From an uncultured Lachnospiraceae bacterium (GTDB taxonomy: Bacteria > Bacillota > Clostridia > Lachnospirales > Lachnospiraceae): a DNA stretch of 45,523 nucleotides. Position 1 is the stretch's first letter, and each line of letters starts with the position of its first letter. The stretch lies in the NCBI GenBank assembly GCA_910588825.1, contig CAJURF010000010.1:1-45523 (forward strand). The letters are read 5' to 3'. The notes beneath the pieces are model-generated. The model searched no databases, had not been told where the DNA came from, and saw only the letters and a list, made by a program, of their open reading frames with translations. This document shows positions 1-5,928 of the stretch, one piece after another. Both the position numbers and the translations under genes were made by a program.

Positions 1-293
1 GTATAAGCATATGTTTTTCCATTATTGCAGTCCCTTATGTCCCCGGTTTCAAACATATCGCGGAGCTTTGTTAATGCCGATTTGTAAAAAGCGGCATAGG
101 TCACACTGGTATCCGGCTCAATCAGCCGGAACCATTCATCTGCTGTTTCCGGGGTGTATTCATATCCGGACTGTTCCAGATACCTGCTTAGAAGTTTAAA
201 ACAGCTTTTGATCCCCCTTCTTGTGCAGGAATTGTAATTGTTTTCATCAAGAAAGTCCATGACTTTCCTGACAAGTACGTTGTAATTATTCAT
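1..293 (-). CDS. Tyrosine-recombinase-like protein, N-terminal part (runs off left edge)
   Basis: An open frame runs from ATG at 293 to the window edge without a stop, giving about 97 residues that begin MNNYNVLVRKVMDFLDE. The start is well supported: AAGGAGG lies 7 bases upstream. The visible part is helical and charged and looks like the SAM-like core-binding domain at the N-terminus of phage-type tyrosine recombinases, including a CTRRGIKSCFKLLSRYLEQSG stretch. The catalytic R..HxxR..Y domain would lie outside the window, so the family call is an inference. A TATAAT box (323-328) sits upstream. The 17-bp inverted repeat at 341-407 overlaps where its -35 region would be, so the protein could control its own expression. 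It may instead be an unrelated small helical protein. Confidence 0.45.
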   Translation of the reverse strand, partial: MNNYNVLVRKVMDFLDENNYNSCTRRGIKSCFKLLSRYLEQSGYEYTPETADEWFRLIEPDTSVTYAAFYKSALTKLRDMFETGDIRDCNNGKTYAY

Positions 294-340
294 GAGGTAC
301 CTCCTTATATTTTTGATACCTCATTATAAACCTGAAAAAA

Positions 341-407
341 TTTTATCCGCATCTTTTTTTGAAAGAGCCCTTGGTTAAACGGCTTTTCATAAAAGATGCG
401 GATAAAA
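341..407. repeat. Perfect 17-bp inverted repeat, 33-bp spacer
   Basis: TTTTATCCGCATCTTTT at 341-357 is repeated exactly in reverse complement at 391-407, separated by 33 bases. The spacer is too long for a typical intrinsic terminator loop. Its position just upstream of a recombinase-like gene fits a recombinase core site, an att remnant, or a very short invertible segment. Function is inferred, not shown. Confidence 0.7.
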
Positions 408-448
408 AAATCCGTCGGATAACAAATCTTAACCGAATATTCAGTTAA

Positions 449-937
449 GATGTTGAAAGATTTGTAAAGGAACAGTCCGTTGAATTTGCGAAAAAGCAGC
501 AGTCAGTTACATATCTGGTATTTTCGACGGAAGATTTGGAATTGGTCGGATATTTTGCAATCACAATTAATCCGATTACTGTAAATGCAAAACCATTCAG
601 CAATAATATAAAAAGGAAACTTTCAAGGGTAAGCACATTAAACGAACAGGATAAGACGTATAACATGGCAGCGTACCTGATTGCACAGCTTGGAAAGAAT
701 TATAATAACGGGGCAAGCCAGCGGATTTCAGGAAAAGAATTGTTGGGGCTGGCAATACGGCAGATACAGCAGTTACAGTATTTGGTGGGTGGCATGGTTA
801 TCTTTTTGGAAGCATCCAATAAGGAAAAACTTTTGTCTTTCTATCATGAGAACGATTTTCAACAGTTCGATACAAGACTGGCGGACTCGTCCAAAGGGGA
901 GCCGCATGAGCTGATACAGTTATTAAAGCTGTTTTAG
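449..937 (+). pseudogene. GNAT-type acetyltransferase remnant
   Basis: The frame ending at 937 encodes about 162 residues resembling the C-terminal part of a GNAT-family acetyltransferase. These include a ..TYLVFST..LVGYFAI strand region, an acetyl-CoA-loop-like AQLGKNYNNGA segment and a C-terminal ..GMVIFLEASNKEKLLSFYHEN region. The similarity appears to continue upstream of TAA 446-448 (residues NLNRIFS, then stop, then DVERF), and no plausible ATG with a ribosome binding site exists. A TTG at 536 could start a shortened 133-residue product, but that would remove the first strands of the fold. This is most simply a 5'-decayed gene. It was probably an acetyltransferase of the mobile-element-associated kind found beside integrases, which fits its position next to the recombinase-like gene. 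Confidence 0.5.
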
Positions 938-1278
938 ATGTAAAATAGGAAAAATAGAAAAACAGAATAAACGCATGAACGAAATTTGGCGCAGAACCGT
1001 TTCATCCGTCTCTTTTTGGATATCGACTCTCTTTCATATCCAATGGACATTAGTTTTTTCCAATCTGTCCGATCTTCAAGCCATTTTTCACTTTTCTTTT
1101 TACCGGTATTGTTGGTTTCCTTTCCCTCTGCCGCTATCACATCTTGGATATAACAGTCCAATTCCTCATTTTTGTAAAGATATTCCACCAGTCTTTTTAT
1201 CCCGAGTCCTCTTAGTTCTTCTACTGTAATATGGATGGTTTCTGATAATTTCTGAAGATTGGTGTCTCTCTTTGCCAT
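934..1278 (-). CDS. Hypothetical protein, basic, unrecognised
   Basis: An open frame on the minus strand; the part from ATG 1278 (MAKRDTNLQKLSET) gives 114 residues. It is charged and helix-rich (..VEELRGLGIKRLVEYLYKNEELDCYIQDV), with a Lys/Arg-rich second half and a hydrophobic tail. The frame stays open upstream to 1449. That extension starts inside a terminator hairpin and crosses the likely pnuC promoter, so it is not favoured. The ribosome binding site is weak, and the 3' end overlaps the GNAT remnant by 4 bases. I do not recognise the family. It could be a small accessory gene of the same mobile debris or a chance open frame. Confidence 0.3.
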   Translation of the reverse strand: MAKRDTNLQKLSETIHITVEELRGLGIKRLVEYLYKNEELDCYIQDVIAAEGKETNNTGKKKSEKWLEDRTDWKKLMSIGYERESISKKRRMKRFCAKFRSCVYSVFLFFLFYI

Positions 1279-1369
1279 ATCTGCCCTGTTGATCCTTTCC
1301 CATGAGATTCTGATAATTCTAAGTATAGGATGATACACTATTTCATTCTGCCCCCAACGATTTTCTCTA

Positions 1370-1398
1370 TTGACATAACCTGCCAAATATGATAAAGT
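1370..1398 (+). promoter_or_regulatory. Candidate sigma-A promoter for pnuC
   Basis: TTGACA at 1370-1375 is followed after 17 bases by TAAAGT at 1393-1398. This predicts transcription from about 1405 and a leader of about 120 nt before the transporter start at 1524. Confidence 0.5.
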
Positions 1399-1424
1399 AA
1401 CCGACAAATCTACCACCGGGTAGA

Positions 1425-1491
1425 GAATGCAGAAGCATTCGTCACACATCGTTAGGTCTTAGAAGATGTGTGAACGAATGCTTATTTTTTT
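1425..1491 (+). terminator. Intrinsic terminator / attenuator in the pnuC leader
   Basis: The arm 1433-1450 pairs with 1465-1483 (17-18 bp, one bulged A), followed by seven T residues at 1485-1491. The GCATTC at 1435-1440 can alternatively pair with GAATGC at 1425-1430, a smaller hairpin that would break the terminator. A further small hairpin, CTACC...GGTAG, lies at about 1410-1423. The pattern is that of a short attenuated leader. No known riboswitch core was recognised. Confidence 0.6.
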
Positions 1492-1523
1492 GAGCGCTCT
1501 TTCATTTTAGGAGGTATTTAATT

Positions 1524-2225
1524 ATGTTCAGAAAGTTAAAATCCAAATCCAGCTATTTTTCCAAAGGCGAAATTATGTTATGGAGTATATCAGCCCTGTT
1601 AATTACAGTCACTTTTTTTGTGTTTGACAGAGAAAACTATCTGACTCTGGCCGCGTCGCTGGTGGGTGTTACTTCACTGATTTTCAACGCCAAGGGAAAT
1701 CCTTTCGGCCAATTTCTGATGATTGTTTTCAGTACTTTATATGGGGTCATATCCTTTACATTTGCTTATTATGGGGAGATGATTACATATCTTGGCATGA
1801 CTGGGCCTATGGCAGTTTTTGCTTTGATTTCCTGGCTGAGAAATCCATATAAAGGAAATAAAGCTGAGGTGGAAGTGAATCACTTAAAGGCCGCGGAATT
1901 TGCTTTTCTTACGATGCTGACAGCCGTTGTCACTTTGGTTTTTCATTTTATTCTGGCTGCTTTCCACACAGCGAATCTGCTGCCCAGCACCTTGTCTGTG
2001 GCCACCAGTTTCCTGGGGGTGTATTTTACATTCCGGCGGAGCGCTTTTTTTGGTATTGCCTATGCCGCCAATGACGTGGTGCTGATTATTTTGTGGACAT
2101 TGGCGGCATTTTCAGATATCTCCTATTTGTCAGTGATTGTCTGCTTTGTGATCTTCTTTGTAAACGATATCTATGGTTTTATGAGCTGGTCCAGTATGCA
2201 GAGACGTCAGAGGATGAACGGGTAA
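1524..2225 (+). CDS. pnuC: PnuC-family vitamin-precursor transporter
   Basis: This 233-residue protein is an integral membrane protein of the PnuC family. Members usually take up nicotinamide riboside by facilitated diffusion coupled to intracellular phosphorylation; relatives carry thiamine or riboflavin. About seven hydrophobic segments are visible. The family-type signature ..FLGVYFTFRRSAFFG..YAANDVV.. lies near residue 170, and a WTLAAFSD.. segment precedes the final membrane span. AGGAGGT lies 8 bases before ATG 1524. A strong terminator hairpin 33 bases upstream suggests premature termination control, as expected for a vitamin transporter. The substrate cannot be decided: there is no TPP or FMN riboswitch signature upstream, so a nicotinamide-type substrate is the default guess. 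Confidence 0.82.
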   Translation: MFRKLKSKSSYFSKGEIMLWSISALLITVTFFVFDRENYLTLAASLVGVTSLIFNAKGNPFGQFLMIVFSTLYGVISFTFAYYGEMITYLGMTGPMAVFALISWLRNPYKGNKAEVEVNHLKAAEFAFLTMLTAVVTLVFHFILAAFHTANLLPSTLSVATSFLGVYFTFRRSAFFGIAYAANDVVLIILWTLAAFSDISYLSVIVCFVIFFVNDIYGFMSWSSMQRRQRMNG

Positions 2226-2228
2226 TAA

Positions 2229-2786
2229 TCACTTATGGGTGACCGTTTCCGCCAGAAGTCCTGCGGCAATTTCCGAACCCTTTTCACTGGGATGACATCC
2301 GTCAGATGCGTAAAGGCGGTATTTCTCGGAAAGTTCATAGAAGGCTTTTCCCACATCAGCAATCAGTGCGCCGTTATCTTCTGCCGCCTGATGGTAAGCG
2401 TCATACATGGCCTGGTACATTTCATCATAACTCATATTCATGGAGGCCATTTTGCCGCTGTCTTTCTGATAAGCCCATGTGGCATAAAGAACCGGAACAG
2501 CCCCGGCATCACGGATTTTTTCGCACAATGCGGAAGCACTTTTCAAAAAACTGGCCTTTGATACCACTGGACCATTGCTCATTTCCTGTAAAACTACGTA
2601 ATCCCACTTTTCCTCTCTTAAGGCGCGCAGGGTGGCAGCTCCCATTTTCGTATTGGGGTTTAAATGTTCAGCAAGTCTGGCGCCGCCCCGGGTATGGGCT
2701 GCCACCTGGGCCCCGGTTATTTCTGCCAGCATCTCGGGCATATGATTATAAAAGGTAAAACTGTTTCCAAGCATTAAAATCCGCAT
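2229..2786 (-). CDS. SGNH/GDSL-like hydrolase (DUF4886-like)
   Basis: A 185-residue protein, probably a cytoplasmic esterase-type hydrolase of the SGNH fold. The N-terminal block MRILMLGNSFTFYNHMP contains the GNS nucleophile Ser. The C-terminal block has ASDGCHPSEKGS, the expected Asp/His pair (D-x-x-H). No signal peptide is present. ATG 2786 is preferred over a longer frame because GGGAGGGAG lies directly upstream. It follows the deformylase gene by 26 bases on the same strand, so the two are probably co-transcribed. It converges with pnuC, leaving only 3 bases between stop codons. The physiological substrate is unknown. Confidence 0.75.
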   Translation of the reverse strand: MRILMLGNSFTFYNHMPEMLAEITGAQVAAHTRGGARLAEHLNPNTKMGAATLRALREEKWDYVVLQEMSNGPVVSKASFLKSASALCEKIRDAGAVPVLYATWAYQKDSGKMASMNMSYDEMYQAMYDAYHQAAEDNGALIADVGKAFYELSEKYRLYASDGCHPSEKGSEIAAGLLAETVTHK

Positions 2787-2812
2787 GATTCTCCCTCCCT
2801 GCGGCAGGAATC

Positions 2813-3223
2813 TCAGATAATAATTCCCTCCAGATGGTCGCATTCATGCTGAATGATCTGTGCAATCCATCCAGAGTATTTCTGCCTTTGTTTTTTGAAA
2901 TCCATATCCTGGTATTCCACTTCAATTTCCCGGTAACGGATGCATGGCCGTACACCTGTCAGCGACAGGCAGCCCTCCTCAGTGTGGTAAGGGCCGGATT
3001 TTTTTACAATTTTCGGATTGAACATGGCAATACTTAAAACTCCCATGTCAACGGCAATGATGTTTTTCTTTACACCGATCATATTTGCGGCCATTCCCAC
3101 GCATTCTTTTTCATGGGCCTTTAAAGTATCCAGCAGATCCTGGGCGGTCTGTTTATCTGTCTCAGACGCAGGTTCTGACTTTTGGTTTAGGACAAATACG
3201 TCCTTCATAATCGGTCTGACCAT
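2813..3223 (-). CDS. def: Peptide deformylase
   Basis: A 136-residue protein of the peptide deformylase family, which removes the formyl group from nascent N-terminal methionine in the cytosol. All three metalloenzyme motifs are recognisable. Motif I is altered to VGMAANMIG (usually GLAAPQVG), motif II is EGCLSL with the metal-binding Cys, and motif III is QHECDHLEG with the two metal-binding His and catalytic Glu. The changed motif I (Asn-Met for Pro-Gln) marks the short, divergent deformylase group common in Clostridia, and the protein is shorter than the usual 150-190 residues. ATG 3223 with AAGGAGT upstream is chosen over a TTG at 3241. It is probably the first gene of a two-gene operon with the SGNH hydrolase. 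Confidence 0.85.
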   Translation of the reverse strand: MVRPIMKDVFVLNQKSEPASETDKQTAQDLLDTLKAHEKECVGMAANMIGVKKNIIAVDMGVLSIAMFNPKIVKKSGPYHTEEGCLSLTGVRPCIRYREIEVEYQDMDFKKQRQKYSGWIAQIIQHECDHLEGIII

Positions 3224-3266
3224 TTTATGACTCCTTTTCAAAAGATTTTCTGAAATAGCTTCTTAA

Positions 3267-3296
3267 ATTATAACATGGAAATGTGATATGGTACAA
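3267..3296 (-). promoter_or_regulatory. Candidate promoter for def operon
   Basis: On the minus strand TTGTAC (3291-3296) is followed after 18 bases by TATAAT (3267-3272), 44 bases upstream of the deformylase start. Confidence 0.5.
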
Positions 3297-3381
3297 TCCC
3301 TGGCACATATAATGATTCAACATCATGAGGCCTTTTCCTATTGTATGGCCTGACTTTTAAAGAGAGAGGGGTTCCTGATAC

Positions 3382-3600
3382 ATGAAACATAGATCCTTTC
3401 TGTATACAGGCGGGGCCGCTCCAGAACTGAGCCCAAAGGAACATCCGGCATTTTTTCTCAATATGCAGCGGGCAGTTCTGATGTCCCTGGAGAAGAAAAA
3501 GCTGCTGACATCTTCACAGAGGGAGCGCTGTATGGAAATTCTGGAAAGCCAATATGGACAGAAATTCGTTGAGAGGGGAACTTCAGATGGCAGTAGATAA
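3382..3600 (+). CDS. Small helical protein preceding serine recombinases
   Basis: A 72-residue hydrophilic protein with a helical core (MSLEKKKLLTSSQRERCMEIL) that resembles SHOCT-like short helical motifs. Its end overlaps the start of the truncated recombinase frame (ATG 3587), so the two would be translationally coupled. The same arrangement, with a different but similar-sized protein, occurs at 16730-16921 before the second recombinase. This suggests a conserved accessory gene of this recombinase module. A GAGAGGGG sequence lies upstream of ATG 3382. The function is unknown. Confidence 0.55.
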   Translation: MKHRSFLYTGGAAPELSPKEHPAFFLNMQRAVLMSLEKKKLLTSSQRERCMEILESQYGQKFVERGTSDGSR

Positions 3601-3883
3601 ATATGAAATGTTAAATCAGAAACGGAAACAGATGGATGCAAAGAAGCGGATTGCCGCTTACTGCCGTGTCTCCACTGACCACGAAGACCAGGCTGACTCG
3701 TTTGAAAGCCAGCAGCGGTATTTCAGGCAGTATATTGAGGCGAGGCCAGACTGGGAACTTTACGAGGTCTTTGCTGATAGGAAAGCCATGTATCGGATAC
3801 AAAAAATGCAGAAAGGATTGGAGAATGGCAAAAAGTGTGATCACCATACCGGCTACGAAAAAAAAGAATACCAGAGATTCTGA
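3587..3883 (+). pseudogene. Serine recombinase A, truncated after the catalytic N-terminus
   Basis: The frame starts at ATG 3587 (GAGAGGGG upstream) and encodes a clear resolvase N-terminus: AAYCRVSTDHEDQADSFESQ with the nucleophilic Ser, then ..RPDWELYEVFAD. The expected EGISGT.. continuation is missing. The frame switches to an unrelated basic sequence and ends at 3883, inside the start of recombinase B. The rest of the catalytic domain, the recombinase domain and the zinc ribbon are gone, consistent with an internal deletion around 3777-3780. The product would be about 98 residues and inactive as a recombinase. In intact loci of this type the first recombinase is full length and lies head-to-tail with a second. 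Confidence 0.7.
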
Positions 3884-5210
3884 AGACAGCTGGAAAAGAC
3901 GCAGAGTTGCCGCTTATGCCCGAGTCAGCACGGACCACGAGGAGCAGCAGAGCAGCTATGAGGCGCAGGTGGATTATTATACAGAATATATTAAGAGGCG
4001 GGCGGACTGGGAGTTTGTCTGTGTGTATGCGGATGAAGGAATTACCGGCTGCAATACCAGGAAGCGGGAAGGATTCAACCAGATGGTGGCGGATGCCCTG
4101 AACGGGCGGATTGACCTGATTATTACCAAATCGGTGTCCCGGTTTGCCAGAAATACCGTGGACAGTCTCACAACCATCCGCAGATTGAAGGAACATGGGG
4201 TGGAATGTTATTTTGAGAAAGAGAATATCTGGACACTGGACGGCAAAGGGGAACTTCTTCTCACCATTATGTCGTCTCTGGCCCAGGAGGAGAGCAGGTC
4301 TATTTCCCAGAACTGTACATGGGGGCAGAGAAAGCGGTTTGCAGACGGAAAGGTCTCAGTGCCATTTGGACGGTTTCTGGGGTATGACAGAGGGGAGGAT
4401 GGCAATCTGATTCTAAATGAACAGCAGGCCGTGGTGGTACGCAGGATATACGGATTGTTCCTGCAGGGACGTTCCCCTTATGCCATTGCAAAAGTCCTGA
4501 CCCAGGAGGGTATTCCTTCCCCAGGCGGTAAGGGGGTATGGGCGCAGAGTACGGTGAGAAGCATCCTCTGCAATGAAAAGTACAAAGGAGATGCCCTTTT
4601 GCAAAAAGTGTATACGGTGGATTTCCTGTCAAAAAGGAAAAAGGTCAACGAAGGCGAAATCCCGCAGTATTATGTAGAGGGAAATCATGAGGCTATCATT
4701 TCCCCCGCTGTTTTTGACCAGGTGCAGCGACAGATGCAGCAGCGCCGCCAGGAGAGAAAACGCCAGAGCTGTGCGGGAGTTTTTTCCGGCAGAATCAAAT
4801 GCGGCAGCTGCGGCGGCTGGTATGGCCCGAAAGTGTGGCATTCTAATGATAAATACCGGAAAGTGGTCTGGCAGTGCAATGATAAATTTCAGGGCGGGGA
4901 AACATGCCCCACACCTCATCTGGATGAAAAGATGCTCAAAAGACTGTTTGTGAGAGCAGTGAATCTTATTTTCAGCGGCAGGGAAGAAGTCATGGAAAGA
5001 TACCGGATTCTGCTGGAAAATGTCCGCGGCGTTTTAAGAGAACAGGTGGATCAGTTCCTCGCCCAGCTGGAGCAGCTGGACGGGATCTATACTCAGTTTG
5101 ATCAGGACAGCTGGTATGCTCTCGTGGAGTCTGTCACAGTCTTTCACAGGGAAGACATCCGGTTTGTTTTTAAAAATGGAAAGGAAGTACGGTTACAGGA
5201 CACCGAATAA
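3825..5210 (+). CDS. Large serine recombinase B
   Basis: A 461-residue site-specific serine recombinase. The N-terminal catalytic domain has AAYARVSTDHEEQ with the nucleophilic Ser near residue 35, the conserved ..YADEGITGCNTRKREGF.. block, and the SRFARNTVD and AQEESRSIS motifs. A recombinase domain follows (..RRIYGLFLQGRSPYAIAKVLTQEGIPS), then a zinc ribbon (CGSCGGWYG ... CNDKFQGGETC). The C-terminal coiled-coil part is short. ATG 3825 is chosen; the longer open frame upstream is the out-of-frame shadow of the truncated recombinase. The 3' end overlaps the convergent SWIM gene by 18 bases. It looks intact, but its usual partner A is truncated and no cargo is visible, so this is probably a stranded element end. 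Confidence 0.85.
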   Translation: MAKSVITIPATKKKNTRDSEDSWKRRRVAAYARVSTDHEEQQSSYEAQVDYYTEYIKRRADWEFVCVYADEGITGCNTRKREGFNQMVADALNGRIDLIITKSVSRFARNTVDSLTTIRRLKEHGVECYFEKENIWTLDGKGELLLTIMSSLAQEESRSISQNCTWGQRKRFADGKVSVPFGRFLGYDRGEDGNLILNEQQAVVVRRIYGLFLQGRSPYAIAKVLTQEGIPSPGGKGVWAQSTVRSILCNEKYKGDALLQKVYTVDFLSKRKKVNEGEIPQYYVEGNHEAIISPAVFDQVQRQMQQRRQERKRQSCAGVFSGRIKCGSCGGWYGPKVWHSNDKYRKVVWQCNDKFQGGETCPTPHLDEKMLKRLFVRAVNLIFSGREEVMERYRILLENVRGVLREQVDQFLAQLEQLDGIYTQFDQDSWYALVESVTVFHREDIRFVFKNGKEVRLQDTE

Positions 5211-5918
5211 GGAATCCACATTTCCCTCAATAATCCGGCTGCTAAAGTTCCCGGCATTTTCCAGCATGGTCTCCACCTTATTGGCCAGAGTAACGTCAAT
5301 AAAGTGGTCCATATTGATTCCTCTCAGCTGGAAAAACAGCGCAGGGTCATTGTCCAGACGTACACCTACACCGTAAAGGGCTGCAGCCACATGCTTACAC
5401 AGCAGTGCCCAGTCCGGGCAGCTGCAGTTAAAACTGATTTCCTTTGGCTCCGGAAACAGGCCGTTGTTACCCTGGAACAGTTCTTTTAATTCTTCCGGAA
5501 ATGTTCCAGACAGAAGGCTTTCCAGGTTTTCGATTTTCCGGCTGCATTTTTTGATGATTTCCTGGCATTTTTCTTCGGAGAGGGGGCTGATGCGGATCTC
5601 GATTTTGTAGGGAGTTTTCCGTGTTCCCTGGACTTTGGCGCGGATTTTCCCCGTTTCAATCTTTAAGTCCAGGACTGCCCCTGTCCGGATATAGCGTTTC
5701 CCCCGGTCCAGCCTGCTGGCATAGTCCGCGTATTGCTCCAGATTGCTGCACCATGCCTGTCCCCACCAGTTTTTCGCAATGGTGCGCCCGGTTACGCAGA
5801 CGGGTTCCAGAGCACTGCCTTTTCCCTTTTCTCTTCTGATACTTTCCGCCGACCTCTTTTTGAGTTCTGAGGTGGTGGGCTGTCTGTAGCGGATACCGCT
5901 GTTCCAGTAACTGCTCAT
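5193..5918 (-). CDS. SWIM zinc finger protein (YwqB-like)
   Basis: A 241-residue protein with a SWIM zinc finger, CSCPDWALLCKHVAA, near residues 165-180, matching CxCx(n)CxH. SWIM modules bind DNA or proteins. The N-terminal part (..TGRTIAKNWWGQAWCSNLE..) is typical of SWIM proteins that pair with SNF2 helicases. AGGAGG precedes ATG 5918. It lies 10 bases downstream of the SNF2 gene on the same strand, the order seen for ywqA/ywqB in Bacillus, so the two probably act together on DNA. The exact function of this pair is not established. Confidence 0.82.
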   Translation of the reverse strand: MSSYWNSGIRYRQPTTSELKKRSAESIRREKGKGSALEPVCVTGRTIAKNWWGQAWCSNLEQYADYASRLDRGKRYIRTGAVLDLKIETGKIRAKVQGTRKTPYKIEIRISPLSEEKCQEIIKKCSRKIENLESLLSGTFPEELKELFQGNNGLFPEPKEISFNCSCPDWALLCKHVAAALYGVGVRLDNDPALFFQLRGINMDHFIDVTLANKVETMLENAGNFSSRIIEGNVDSLFGVL

Positions 5919-5928
5919 AGTAGTCCTC

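Noticed and set aside
1278..1449. N-terminal extension of the hypothetical minus-strand gene
   Set aside because: It starts inside the pnuC terminator hairpin, lacks a ribosome binding site and crosses the pnuC promoter.
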